In this document: in pieces, positions 17,597 through 26,567 of the stretch
Layout of the letters: each line of letters starts with the position of its first letter
Position numbering within the stretch: position 1 is the stretch's first letter
Assembly (NCBI RefSeq): GCF_025263685.1
Contig: NZ_CP092109.1
Location: 3,225,001-3,289,000, forward strand
DNA from: Geoalkalibacter halelectricus
Lineage (GTDB): Bacteria; Desulfobacterota; Desulfuromonadia; Desulfuromonadales; Geoalkalibacteraceae
Length of the DNA: 64,000 nt
Direction: 5' to 3'
Translations under genes and position numbers: made by a program
Notes under the pieces: generated by a model
Told to the model about the DNA's origin: nothing
What the model saw: the letters and a program-made list of their open reading frames with translations, nothing else
Database searches by the model: none

Positions 17597-18520
17597 TCAA
17601 CCATCTTGGCGGGGCCGATCCGGTTCTGGTGCCTGCTCGATCCGAAGAGAATTGCGGAAATGGAGGTCGCGCTGCGGGAAGGGGATCTCAATCCCGTGCT
17701 TTTTGAACTGCTCCCACAGGGCGAAATTGAGGTTGCTCCGGAAAAGGCCGGGACGGTGGGCCAGATCGATGGTCCAGGCGCGCAGTTCGAATTCGAGAGA
17801 GCTGTCGCCGAACCCTATGAAGCGAACGCTCGGAGGGGGATCCTGGAGCACGTTCCGGTCGGCCGCCGCCACTTCCAGAGCGAGCCTTTCGACTTGGCGC
17901 GGTTCGCTGGCGTAGCTGACGCCGAAGGGGATGCGGATGCGCACCTTGCGATCGCCGTAACTGAGGTTGACCACTTGCGCAGAGATGAACTCGGCATTCG
18001 GGATGATCATGTCGATGTTGTCGTTGGTGCGGATTGTGGTGCTGCGCCCGCCGATACGCACCACATCCCCCTGAACACCGCCGACCTCCACGCGGTCGCC
18101 GAGTTGGATCGGCCGCTCCACAAGAATGATCAGCCCGCTCATGAAATTGTTCACGATATTCTGCAGGCCGAAACCGATGCCGATGCCGAGGGCACCGGCG
18201 AGGACCGTCAGGGCGGTAAGGTCGATGCCGAGGGTCTGCAAAGCGACCATGAGCCCGAGCACCAGCACGAAATACCCGGCAAGACGGGCGACGGCGTCCT
18301 TCGCGCCCATCCCCATCGGCACCCGAGGGAGAATTCGAGAGCGCAGCAGACGCCGCACCATGCGCGCGGCCACCAGAACGACAACGACCAGGATGAAGAA
18401 CTGGATTATGCCGGCCAGCGTCACCGGTGTACCACCTAGGTAAAATATCGGCCGGGAGAAAATTCCCAATAGCTGGGACCAATCCATCATCAGCATACCT
18501 ATGATTGGAGGTTGTCGCAT
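17597..18520 (-). CDS. Small-conductance mechanosensitive channel (MscS family)
   Basis: 307 residues. Three hydrophobic helices lie in residues 25-135. The third is the Gly/Ala-rich pore helix (VLAGALGIGIGFGLQNIVNNFMSGLIIL), followed by the beta domain signature ERPIQLGDRVEVGGVQGDV and the C-terminal vestibule. It is an inner-membrane channel that releases solutes on hypo-osmotic shock. The start is uncertain: ATG 18520 is the longest, and Met codons about 10 residues later have a weak AGG upstream. It converges with the lysR gene (46 bases between the stops). The 244 bases on its upstream side are AT-rich and hold no gene. Confidence 0.92.
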   Translation of the reverse strand: MRQPPIIGMLMMDWSQLLGIFSRPIFYLGGTPVTLAGIIQFFILVVVVLVAARMVRRLLRSRILPRVPMGMGAKDAVARLAGYFVLVLGLMVALQTLGIDLTALTVLAGALGIGIGFGLQNIVNNFMSGLIILVERPIQLGDRVEVGGVQGDVVRIGGRSTTIRTNDNIDMIIPNAEFISAQVVNLSYGDRKVRIRIPFGVSYASEPRQVERLALEVAAADRNVLQDPPPSVRFIGFGDSSLEFELRAWTIDLAHRPGLFRSNLNFALWEQFKKHGIEIPFPQRDLHFRNSLRIEQAPEPDRPRQDG

Positions 18521-18764
18521 TCCTGAGCAGGCACACCTTCCCTTCGCCGCTCATCTTGGCTTGATCTCCGCACTGCCGGAAACCTAACCCGAATTATTCA
18601 TGGAGACTTCTGCGGGAACTGCCCCGGATCGTACAAAATCCCATTTTCGATAACAATAAATGCGCTTCCAAGCAAAAATCCGAGCCCGCTCCACGGGGTT
18701 TATCATAATAAATTTATCCTGTTAGCTTGATCCGCCCGTCTCCTGCTTATCGTCGTTTACCGGC

Positions 18765-20480
18765 TCAACTGCCCGTGCATTTTATGACGACCACGGTCAT
18801 GTCGTCGTCCGGCGTGGCGCTCGAGGGGACGACCTGAACCAGGCGATCGACGAGGTCCCGGGCGTTGTGCGCCCAGAACTGTCGGGAGAGCGCCCCGTCG
18901 AGCTCAAGGTGCTGTATGGCATCGATCAGGCCGTCGCTGAACAGGACGAGGGTATCGCCCTCGGAGAACGAGACACTCCCCTCTTCGAAGGTCTGCGGGA
19001 GTACGCCCAAGGGGAGTCCGCGCGGGAGAAGCTCCTTGATGACGCCGTCGGCATGGAGCATGATGACGAGTCCGTGCCCGCAATCGACATAGGTCAGCTT
19101 TCGATTCGGAACATCGAATTGAGCGTGAAAGAGGGTGACGAAACTCTCGGAGTCGTACAGGTCCTGGCGCAGGGAATTTTCCGCCTGACGCAGCGCCTCC
19201 GCGGGGGGATGAACCAGGGAGGTCGCGCGCAGCGACGCCCTGACCGTGGCCATGAGCATGGCCGCCCCCATCCCCTTGCCCATCACGTCGCCCAGAGTGA
19301 CGGAAAACACTCCCCGCCGCGTCTCTTGCCAGTCGTAGAAATCCCCCCCGACCTGATAGGCCGGAATGCAGCGGGCCGCGACTTCAAAACCGGGGATGGG
19401 CGGGAAGACGCTCGGCAGCATCCTGGACTGTATCTGCGCGGCCAGCTCAAGCTGGGTCTCCATGCGCAGGCGACTCATCTCGCTTTCCCACAGCGCTTTC
19501 TCGGCCATGTGCCGGTCGATCCCCAGCGCGATCTCGTCGGCGACAGACCCGAGGGTCGACAGCACCGCCTCCGTCATCGGCTTGCGGGAAAAGAGCGCAA
19601 CCACTCCGAGGGTGCGATCGTTGATCACCAGGGGGTATCCGGCAAAGGAAACCATCCCCTCTCGCCGGACCCATTCCTGATCGACGATGTCCGGGTCGTC
19701 GGCGACCGAATTGGTGAGGTGGGGCTTGCCTTCCGCGGCGACCTTGCCGATCTTCCATTCGCCGATTTTCTTGCGGCTGTGCCGTCCATCGATCCGACAA
19801 TACTCGCCCGCGCTCGCCTTGAGTTCCAGTAGTTCCGGGTTCTCTTTGCTGACCACCCAGATCCGTCCGAAGGCCGCCTCCGTATGCCGGATGATCGATT
19901 CGGCGCAAAGCTGTAGCGTATCGCGAAGCCCCTGTCCACGGGTAAGAGCCACTCCGATCTCGGCCCCCAGTTCGGCCATGCGCACTCTCTCCGCCAAAGC
20001 TTCCTCGGCTTCTTTTCGCAGTTTGATGTCCCTGACGACCGCAAGGACGTACGCCGTCTCTTCAAAGCGCATGCGGGCCAGGGTCATCTCGGTGGGGATC
20101 CGGGCGCCGTCTCGTCGAAACATACGCGCCTCGATCAGGGCGCGCCCTTTTTCGCTTTTCGCTTCGCTGAAAAGTGCGCCCGTTTGACCGCTGCGCGGAA
20201 GATCGGTGAGATCGAAGATCGATTTGTCAAGCAGCTCTTCCCCGGTCCAGCCCGTCTGACGGGAGGCCGCATCGTTGCAATCGACGATCCGGCCGGCGGG
20301 GACCTCGACCAGGAAGATGGCGTCATTACTGTAATCCAGAAAGGCCCGGAAACGCTCCAGTTCGCTGAGTCGCTTCTGAAGCTCGGGATAATAGCTCTTG
20401 CGAAGCGACGCCTCACCGAGGCCGATGAGCTGATCGCGCAATTCCTTCTCCGTCTCCTCGGATTCAGAGCGCTTCCTCAT
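18765..20480 (-). CDS. PAS-GAF-PP2C (SpoIIE/RsbU-type) phosphatase
   Basis: 571 residues. A coiled N-terminus, a PAS domain (about 40-160) with VDCNDAASRQTGWTGEELL, a GAF domain (about 170-320), a helical linker with AAQIQSRMLP, and a PP2C-type serine phosphatase domain (about 360-568) with GGDFYDW, LGDVMGKGMGAAMLMA, VDCGHG and DDDMTVVVIK (metal-binding Asp residues). Such proteins dephosphorylate anti-anti-sigma factors; no STAS or anti-sigma gene is adjacent. Its ATG lies inside the 3' end of the upstream alcohol dehydrogenase gene (17-base overlap), so the two are coupled. This repeats the dehydrogenase-plus-sensor arrangement at 1-2814. Confidence 0.92.
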   Translation of the reverse strand: MRKRSESEETEKELRDQLIGLGEASLRKSYYPELQKRLSELERFRAFLDYSNDAIFLVEVPAGRIVDCNDAASRQTGWTGEELLDKSIFDLTDLPRSGQTGALFSEAKSEKGRALIEARMFRRDGARIPTEMTLARMRFEETAYVLAVVRDIKLRKEAEEALAERVRMAELGAEIGVALTRGQGLRDTLQLCAESIIRHTEAAFGRIWVVSKENPELLELKASAGEYCRIDGRHSRKKIGEWKIGKVAAEGKPHLTNSVADDPDIVDQEWVRREGMVSFAGYPLVINDRTLGVVALFSRKPMTEAVLSTLGSVADEIALGIDRHMAEKALWESEMSRLRMETQLELAAQIQSRMLPSVFPPIPGFEVAARCIPAYQVGGDFYDWQETRRGVFSVTLGDVMGKGMGAAMLMATVRASLRATSLVHPPAEALRQAENSLRQDLYDSESFVTLFHAQFDVPNRKLTYVDCGHGLVIMLHADGVIKELLPRGLPLGVLPQTFEEGSVSFSEGDTLVLFSDGLIDAIQHLELDGALSRQFWAHNARDLVDRLVQVVPSSATPDDDMTVVVIKCTGS

Positions 20481-21624
20481 AAATAACCTCGATATCCCGT
20501 CGATTGGCCCGCCGCGGATTCGTCAGCAGACATGGATCGTGCAGGGCCTTTTCGCTGAGCTGGGGCACATCGGTGCGGGTCACGCCGACATCCTTGAGAA
20601 CCCGGGCCACGCCCACCTCACGCTTCAGCTCCCGAACCCTTTTCATCAGCATTTTCGTCTTCCCTATCAGCGTCTTGCCGCGCAGGTCGACCCCCATGGC
20701 TAATGCGATCTGCTCGAAACGCTCGGGAGAAGCGGGCAGATTGAAGGCGATCACATGGTCGAGCAATATGGCGTTGCACTCCCCGTGGGGGGCATCCCGC
20801 TCCCCTCCCACGCTGTGCGCCATGGCATGAACGGCCCCCAGAATGGCGTTGGAGAAGGCGAGGCCGGCGTAGAGGCTGGCCTGCATCACCTTGGTGCGCA
20901 GTTCGACATCCTGGGGGTTCTTGACGGACGCGACCAGATTCTCATTGATCAGGCGGATGGCCTCGAGGGCGTGAAGATCGGTCATGGGGGAGCTGGCGTT
21001 GGAGACATAGGCCTCGATCCCGTGAGTCAGCGCGTCCAGTCCGGTGCAGGCGGTCAGAAAGGGATCGAGAGTCGTCAGGGTAAGGGGGTCGATCAGAGAC
21101 AGGTCCGGCACGACGGACTTGCTGATGATGGCCAATTTGATCTTTTCAATGGGATTGGAAATGATGGCGAACTGAGAAACATCGGCCGATGTCCCGCCGG
21201 TGGTCGGAATGCAGATCAGGGGAGGCATCGGAATGCCGACCTTGTCGACCCCTACGAATTCCAGGATATGCTGCCGGTTCGAGTAGACGATACCAATCCC
21301 CTTGGCGCAGTCCATCGGACTGCCGCCGCCGACCGCAACCAGGGCGTTGCACTTTTTCGACCTGAAAACCTCGGCGCCGGCCATGACTTCATCGGCCCTG
21401 GGGTTGGGCGAGACTCCGGTGAAGAGCTCATAGGCGAGACCCTCCTCAAGGAGGCTCTCGATGACCTCCTGGGTCCACCCCGCCGCAACAACCCCGGGGT
21501 CGGAAACGACCAGAATGCGTTTTCCACCGAGGTTTTTTGCATAACGACCTGCCAGACGGCGGGCGCCGACGCCGAAGATGTACTCAGGGGCGACGAATTT
21601 CCGAAGTTCCAATTCGCTCTTCAT
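20464..21624 (-). CDS. Iron-containing alcohol dehydrogenase (third copy)
   Basis: 386 residues. Family motifs are GGGSPMDCAKG, the metal ligands in LIDPLTL, GLDALTHGIEAY, AVHAMAHSVGG and DAPHGECNA, and the ending CLLTNPRRANR. It resembles the 1666-2814 enzyme more than the 3881-5044 one (KFV.PE.IFG start, HGE.NA, NLPA.PERF). ATG 21624 has GAGGGAAG directly upstream. It overlaps and probably drives translation of the phosphatase gene. An enzyme in a fixed pair with a sensor suggests an alcohol-responsive switch as well as catalysis, as proposed for ErcA-type proteins. Substrate unknown. Confidence 0.92.
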   Translation of the reverse strand: MKSELELRKFVAPEYIFGVGARRLAGRYAKNLGGKRILVVSDPGVVAAGWTQEVIESLLEEGLAYELFTGVSPNPRADEVMAGAEVFRSKKCNALVAVGGGSPMDCAKGIGIVYSNRQHILEFVGVDKVGIPMPPLICIPTTGGTSADVSQFAIISNPIEKIKLAIISKSVVPDLSLIDPLTLTTLDPFLTACTGLDALTHGIEAYVSNASSPMTDLHALEAIRLINENLVASVKNPQDVELRTKVMQASLYAGLAFSNAILGAVHAMAHSVGGERDAPHGECNAILLDHVIAFNLPASPERFEQIALAMGVDLRGKTLIGKTKMLMKRVRELKREVGVARVLKDVGVTRTDVPQLSEKALHDPCLLTNPRRANRRDIEVIYEEAL

Positions 21625-21671
21625 CTTCCCTCACTTTTCCGGGCATTGGGCATAATGGATAATTCACCATA

Positions 21672-21701
21672 ATTATACCCCTGTATTTCTTAAGGAGGCA
21701 A
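21672..21701 (-). promoter_or_regulatory. Promoter for dehydrogenase-phosphatase pair
   Basis: On the minus strand TTGCCT (21701-21696), an 18-base spacer and TATAAT (21677-21672) give a sigma-70-type promoter about 45 bases before the dehydrogenase ATG. The dyad ATAATTC...ATAATTAT lies just downstream and could hold an operator. Confidence 0.5.
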
Positions 21702-21746
21702 AACAGCGGCGAATCAAGATCTCTGAGGTCAACCTAAGCCCCGCCC

Positions 21747-21773
21747 TTGCAGGACGCAAATTCCCACTATAAT
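21747..21773 (+). promoter_or_regulatory. Possible promoter for the SLC13-type transporter
   Basis: TTGCAG (21747-21752) and a perfect TATAAT (21768-21773) on the + strand, but with only 15 bases between. It lies about 50 bases before the transporter ATG. The short spacer lowers confidence. Confidence 0.35.
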
Positions 21774-21820
21774 TGTTGCAGGTATGGTTTTTTCATTCTT
21801 TTTGCCGATGGGAACGGCAC

Positions 21821-23698
21821 ATGACCTTTGAGCAAACTCTGATTATCGCTCTGCTGTTCGCCACCATGGCCACCTTCATCTGGGGCCGCTGGCGGCATGA
21901 CCTGGTGGCCATGGGCGCCCTGCTGCTGTGCGTGTTTGCCGGTTTGGTTCCCGGCCGCGAGGCCTTTGCCGGCTTTGGTCATCCGGCCGTCATTACCGTG
22001 GGCTGCGTGCTGGTGCTCAGCTATGGCTTGCAGGTGAGCGGTGCCATAGATGTTTTGGCCAAGAAGGTTCTGCCCAATTCCGCCGGCCCCACGTTGAGCC
22101 TTCTTGCGCTCTGCGGCCTGGCCGCCCTGCTTTCAGGTTTCATGAACAACGTGGGCGCCCTGGCGCTGCTCATGCCGGTGGCCATGCAAATGGCCAAAAG
22201 GCTCGAGTTGCCGCAGGGAAAAATCCTGATGCCGCTGGCCTTTGCCTCCATTATTGGCGGCCTGACCACTCTGATCGGTACCCCGCCAAACCTGATCATC
22301 GCCGGATTTCGCGCGGAAGCCGGCTATGGCAGCTTTGCCATGTTCGATTATCTGCCGGTGGGTCTGGCGGTCAGTATCGCCGGTGTACTTTTTATTGCGC
22401 TGATCGGCTGGCGACTGGTTCCCGCACGGCGCCAGGAAGACACTTCGGGCTTCGACACCGGCACCTATTTCAGCGAAGTTCGAATCTCCGAGGACAGCAA
22501 GGCAGCGGACAAGCCTGTGCGTGAAGTTGAGGAACTGCTTGAGCAGGCCGATGCCCAGATCATCGGGCTGGTGCGCCACAACTTGCGCATGAGTGCTCCC
22601 AATCCCTGGCACCGGCTTCAAGAGGGCGACATTCTGGTCATTGAGGCCGAGCCGGAATCCCTGGCCTCGGTTCTCTCGGACCTGGGCCTCGAACTGGAAG
22701 AAGACGTGCCGCCGCCCGAAAATGAACAGGATCAGGAAGAGGAGGATGAAAAGACCCTGCGCCCCGAAGCCGCCGGCTCAGGCAGCGATGAAGACGAGCA
22801 GGAAAGCGACCCAGAAAAGAAGAAGGATAAAACCGCCGGCGAGGAGATTCTCATTCAGGAACTGGTCGTGCTGCCCAATGCCATGCTGGTCGGGCGGACT
22901 GCCAGCGACATCGAACTGCGCACGCGCCACGGCATTAACCTGCTGGCGATTTCACGCCAGGGGCGGCATTCCATCAAACGGCTGCGCTCGACCGCCATCC
23001 GCCCCGGGGATGTTCTTCTGATGCGCGGGCATCAGCAAGCCCTTGCCGGCTTTGCCGGCCAATATGGTTGCCTGCCGCTCGCCGAACGCGACATCAGCGT
23101 TCCACAAAAGGGCCAAGCGCTTCTTGCAGCGCTCATCATGGCGGCGGCCATTGCCGTCACCGCCCTGGGGCTGCTGCCGGTCGCCGTCGCGTTTGCCGCC
23201 GGCGTTCTGACCTTCATCCTTCTTAAAATCGTGCCCCTGCGCTCTCTTTACAGTTCGATTGACTGGTCGGTCATCGTTCTGCTCGGCGCCATGCTGCCCG
23301 TCGCAGGGGCCATGGAGGCGACCGGTACGGCCGACTTTCTCGCAACCACCCTGATTGAAAATCTGTCCATGGGCCATGCCGTCCTCACCCTGACCCTGAT
23401 CCTGGTGGCCACCATGCTGCTCACCGACTTTATGAACAACGCCGCCACCGCCGCCCTCATGTGCCCCCTGGCCCTCAGCACGGCAAACCAACTGGGTGCC
23501 AACCCCGACAGCTTTCTTATGGCGATAGCCGTGGGCGCCTCCTGTTCTCTGCTGACCCCCATAGGGCATCAGAACAACACGCTGATTCTGGGTCCCGGCG
23601 GCTTTCGCTTCGGGGATTACTGGCAATTGGGTCTTCCCATGGAAGTTGTGGTGACCCTGGTGAGCGTGCCGATGATTTTGTGGGTTTGGCCCCTTTGA
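21821..23698 (+). CDS. SLC13/DASS-type anion transporter with TrkA-C domains
   Basis: 625 residues from ATG 21821; upstream codons in the same frame lack a ribosome site. Two hydrophobic halves, about residues 5-205 and 430-625, each carry the family loop (LIGTPPNLIIAGF; SLLTPIGHQNNTLILGPGG) and the MNN motif (SGFMNNVGAL; DFMNNAATAAL). Between them is a soluble insert with two TrkA-C (RCK-C) units, the second with NAMLVGRTASDIELRTRHGINLLAI. The two are separated by an acidic stretch of about 45 residues rich in Glu and Asp. The family moves dicarboxylates or sulfate-like anions with sodium across the inner membrane. The substrate is not readable. Confidence 0.88.
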   Translation: MTFEQTLIIALLFATMATFIWGRWRHDLVAMGALLLCVFAGLVPGREAFAGFGHPAVITVGCVLVLSYGLQVSGAIDVLAKKVLPNSAGPTLSLLALCGLAALLSGFMNNVGALALLMPVAMQMAKRLELPQGKILMPLAFASIIGGLTTLIGTPPNLIIAGFRAEAGYGSFAMFDYLPVGLAVSIAGVLFIALIGWRLVPARRQEDTSGFDTGTYFSEVRISEDSKAADKPVREVEELLEQADAQIIGLVRHNLRMSAPNPWHRLQEGDILVIEAEPESLASVLSDLGLELEEDVPPPENEQDQEEEDEKTLRPEAAGSGSDEDEQESDPEKKKDKTAGEEILIQELVVLPNAMLVGRTASDIELRTRHGINLLAISRQGRHSIKRLRSTAIRPGDVLLMRGHQQALAGFAGQYGCLPLAERDISVPQKGQALLAALIMAAAIAVTALGLLPVAVAFAAGVLTFILLKIVPLRSLYSSIDWSVIVLLGAMLPVAGAMEATGTADFLATTLIENLSMGHAVLTLTLILVATMLLTDFMNNAATAALMCPLALSTANQLGANPDSFLMAIAVGASCSLLTPIGHQNNTLILGPGGFRFGDYWQLGLPMEVVVTLVSVPMILWVWPL

Positions 23699-23933
23699 TC
23701 CTGGCCGCCCAGGAAGAAATCCCCCCAGACGTTGCAGACAATCGTCCCGATCGGCTTGCGATTGAAGAGCGTTGAGGCATACGACCTCGGGAGGGACAAA
23801 GCCGGGCCTCTCACTGAATCTTGAGAGTTGGATAAGAAATCATAAACCGCGCCGCCCACCTCTTTGCTTCCCAGCAGATTCAGCCTCGGTTACACTTTAG
23901 CGGAGACAGACGAAACGGCAGGGAGTTAGAACG

Positions 23934-24797
23934 ATGAATTTTGCTTATCTGAACGGTCAATTTGTTGAAGAGGATAAGGCCTGCGTATCGGTCCTGGACC
24001 AGGGCTTTTTGTATGGTGATGGCATTTTTGAGAGTTTTCGCTCGGTGGGCGCCAAACTCTACCAGTTTCCCCTGCACTATGAGCGGCTGGTCCAATCGGC
24101 CCAGGCCCTGTCTTATCCGCTGTTGTTTGCGCAGGATGAACTCCAGCAGCAACTCCTCGAGTTACAGCGTCGCAACCAACTGGTTAACGGCTACTTTCGT
24201 ATCACGATCACCCGCGGCTTGGGACAGGTCGGTTTCCTGAGGGACATGGAAAGCTCATTGACCTGCCTGATCATCGGCAGGGAATTCAAAGGTCTGGATG
24301 AGCCCCTATATCAGCAGGGTGTCGCCCTGACGGTAGCCAAAACGCGGCGCAACGCCCCGGAAGCCATCAATCCGAAAATCAAATCGATAAGCAATCTCAA
24401 CAGCTTACTTGGAAAACTGGAAGCCAAGGCGGCCGGAGTCCTTGAGGTCATCATGCTCAACAGTCGCGGTCACCTGTGCGAGGGGGCCGCTTCCAACCTG
24501 TTCTGGGTGCGCGACGGCTGGGTGTTTACCCCCGCTGCCTCCACCGGCCTGCTTGAGGGGGTGACGCGCTCAACCATCATGCGGCTGTGCGAGGAGAAGC
24601 TGAAGCTGCGGGTGATTACCGGTGAGTTTCGCCTGCAGGATCTGCACTACTCCGACGAGGTGTTTATCACGTCCACCTCCCTGGAAGTGCTGCCGGTGGT
24701 GCGGGTGGATGACTTCGTCATCGGCAAGGGAGGGGTGGGACCGGTCGCGCGGGATTTACGCCGGGAATTGCACCGGGACATGGGGATGGTGGTCTAA
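23934..24797 (+). CDS. Class IV PLP enzyme, aminodeoxychorismate lyase/branched-chain aminotransferase family
   Basis: 287 residues of fold type IV PLP enzymes. Evidence: YLNGQFV start, LDQGFLYGDGIFES, the catalytic Lys in NPKIKSISNLNSLLGKLEAK, and the cofactor-phosphate loop in CEGAASNLFWVRDG...TGLLEGVTR. These features fit PabC (4-amino-4-deoxychorismate lyase, folate pathway), IlvE or D-amino acid aminotransferase; by the short length and the STSLEVLPV ending I lean to PabC. ATG 23934 has AGGGAG upstream. The gene stands alone, with a hairpin 90 bases downstream. The 235 bases before it contain no gene. Confidence 0.85.
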   Translation: MNFAYLNGQFVEEDKACVSVLDQGFLYGDGIFESFRSVGAKLYQFPLHYERLVQSAQALSYPLLFAQDELQQQLLELQRRNQLVNGYFRITITRGLGQVGFLRDMESSLTCLIIGREFKGLDEPLYQQGVALTVAKTRRNAPEAINPKIKSISNLNSLLGKLEAKAAGVLEVIMLNSRGHLCEGAASNLFWVRDGWVFTPAASTGLLEGVTRSTIMRLCEEKLKLRVITGEFRLQDLHYSDEVFITSTSLEVLPVVRVDDFVIGKGGVGPVARDLRRELHRDMGMVV

Positions 24798-24888
24798 TGA
24801 GATGGCTTGCCATTTCTTATACACCCATTTTCGGTGGCCAAAACACGCCCCCAGCCCTACCAGCCCTGCCGCCCTCCAGCGGCTAAAT

Positions 24889-24925
24889 AATCGCCAAATC
24901 AGCTCTTTGGCGCGATAATTTTGGT
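24889..24925 (+). terminator. Hairpin after the PLP-enzyme gene
   Basis: ATCGCCAAA / TTTGGCG.GAT stem with the seven-base loop TCAGCTC (the 3' arm has one unpaired C), followed by AATTTTGGTGTTTTT. A plausible intrinsic terminator. Confidence 0.55.
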
Positions 24926-24956
24926 GTTTTTGTGTGGATTTAAGGCCAGGGATGCA

Positions 24957-25169
24957 GATCGACTGCAAGTAGGCTGTCAGGCCCAGGAAGCGGAAAAGGT
25001 ATTTCGGGCGGCGATCACGGATAAGCGCCCCCGCGATGGACGCTTGCTCTTCGGCCTATGGCAGAGCCTACTGGCACAGGCGCGCAGCGACGAGGCGAAA
25101 TTTGTCGAACAACAGTTCCGCGCGGCATGGGACAATGCCACGACGAATCTGCGCGTGGAAGACTTGTGA
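24957..25169 (+). pseudogene. 3' remnant of a tetratricopeptide-repeat protein gene
   Basis: The last 65 or so codons of this frame read LQVGCQAQEAEKVFRAAI, then LLFGLWQSLLAQ, then AAWDNATTNLRVEDL. They resemble the C-terminal end of long TPR proteins (repeat residues A..A...Y/F, GL.QSL.AQG). Nothing upstream in frame encodes the rest, and no Shine-Dalgarno precedes it, so it is most likely the tail left by a deletion. It ends just before a two-way terminator shared with secF. Confidence 0.6.
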
Positions 25170-25182
25170 TTCGCCTGCCAGG

Positions 25183-25219
25183 AAAAAGGCCCTCCCGAAC
25201 AACCGGGAGAGCCTTTTTT
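25183..25219. terminator. Bidirectional terminator downstream of secF
   Basis: AAAAAGGC-C-CTCCCG / CGGGAG-A-GCCTTTTT, a 14-bp stem with one mismatch and the six-base loop AACAAC. A-run and T-run flank it, so it works in both directions: for secF on the minus strand and for the TPR remnant on the plus strand. Confidence 0.8.
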
Positions 25220-25236
25220 CCTGAGGCGGCAGTCCC

Positions 25237-26175
25237 TCAGGAGCCCGAGGTCGACGGTATCAAATGCGCGGCCTGGCGCTTGAGCCGCCACCGGTCCCAG
25301 GCCAGCGCCAGGGCACCGGCGACGAAAATGGTGGAATAGGTGCCCGCGATGACCCCCACCAGCAAGGCGAAGGCAAAATTGTGGATGACCGGCCCGCCGA
25401 AGGCGAACAGGGAAAACACCACCAGCAGGGTGGTTCCCGAGGTGAGAATGGTACGCGAAAGAGTTTCGTTGATGCTGCGGTTGAGGGTCTGGGCGAAACT
25501 TTCCTCACGCTGTTTGCCGAGGTTTTCGCGCAGACGGTCGAAAATCACGATGGTGTCGTTCAGCGAATAGCCGATGATGGTGAGAAACGCGGCGATGATG
25601 GTCAGGTCGAACTCTTTGTCGAACAGAGAAAAAAAGCCCAGGGTGACCAGCACGTCGTGGCCGAGGGCGACAATGGCCGCCACGGCGTAGCGGAACTCAA
25701 AACGCCAGCCGATGTAGACCAGGGTGCCGGCCATGGCATAGAGTAGCGCCAGGAAACCTTTCTCCATCAGCTCCTGTCCAACCTGTGGCCCCACCATTTC
25801 CATGCGGCGAATATCAAGCTGTCCTTCGCCATAGCGCGATTGCAGGGCTCCGGCGAGAGATCCGGAGAATTCCTGCTGATCACTCGGGGATTGGGGGATC
25901 CGAATGAGAAAGTCGTTGGGGTCGTCGCCGAACTGCTGCACGGTGAAGGATCCCAGGGAAAGATTGCCCAAGGCGTCGCGAATGTCGCCGGCCTGGGTAG
26001 GCGCGGCAAAGCGCACCTCGACCAGGGTGCCGCCGGCGAAATCGACGCCCAGGGCGGGACCGCCCTTGATCGCCAGGGACAGCAGCCCCCCCAGGATGAT
26101 CACCAATGACAGGATCACGGCGATGCGGTTTTTACCGACGAAATCGTAATGACTGTTCGGGTTGAAAATCTGCAT
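25237..26175 (-). CDS. secF: Protein translocase subunit SecF, without adjacent secD
   Basis: 312 residues from ATG 26175 (the frame continues upstream, but without family sequence). Six membrane helices; the family motifs are GVDFAGGTLVEVRF in the first periplasmic part, RRMEMVGPQVGQEL, TIIGYSLNDTIVIFDRLREN and the last helices with GTYSTIFVA. SecF acts with SecD and YajC in the inner membrane to pull exported proteins out of the SecYEG channel using the proton gradient. Normally secD lies directly upstream; here about 100 bases of unassigned sequence and then mobile-element debris lie there instead. Either secD is elsewhere or it was displaced. The start has only a weak GAGAA ribosome site. 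Confidence 0.92.
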   Translation of the reverse strand: MQIFNPNSHYDFVGKNRIAVILSLVIILGGLLSLAIKGGPALGVDFAGGTLVEVRFAAPTQAGDIRDALGNLSLGSFTVQQFGDDPNDFLIRIPQSPSDQQEFSGSLAGALQSRYGEGQLDIRRMEMVGPQVGQELMEKGFLALLYAMAGTLVYIGWRFEFRYAVAAIVALGHDVLVTLGFFSLFDKEFDLTIIAAFLTIIGYSLNDTIVIFDRLRENLGKQREESFAQTLNRSINETLSRTILTSGTTLLVVFSLFAFGGPVIHNFAFALLVGVIAGTYSTIFVAGALALAWDRWRLKRQAAHLIPSTSGS

Positions 26176-26285
26176 GAAATTCTCGCTTTCATTCCGGATG
26201 AAAAGGGTCTTCCTCCGCCGGCGCACCGGGCGCACGAATGGCGGAGACAGGCTCGGCATGGCCGGCGGGGGCAAATACACCCGCG

Positions 26286-26567
26286 CGGCGCGCGAAACGG
26301 GCTTGGATCAGGAAAAAAGCGAGAGCGGGGGAGGACGCGGCAGAACCGGTGTGACCTGAGCCTTTGAAGTCAGCCGCTCTACGATTTCGGGTTTGGGGCA
26401 GTCGCCCGAGGGCACACGGATTGCCGCTGGATCATACGGACAGGGCGGCAGGGGCCAGGAAGCGCTACAGCATTCCTGCAACGGCTGAGCTTGGGCGCAG
26501 GCCGCCACCAGGTCGGGCGCGGAGGCCGGGGGCGAGAGGAGAGAGCTGGTACCAAAATTTCGGACAG
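26286..26567. other. Unassigned sequence between secF and mobile-element scar
   Basis: No convincing gene. On the minus strand a frame closed at 26308 (APDLVAACAQAQPLQECC...) reads like the tail of an exported Cys/Pro-rich protein. It has no start of its own apart from GTG 26508 and is cut by the mobile-element boundary near 26568, so it may be a truncated gene. Low certainty. Confidence 0.3.
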
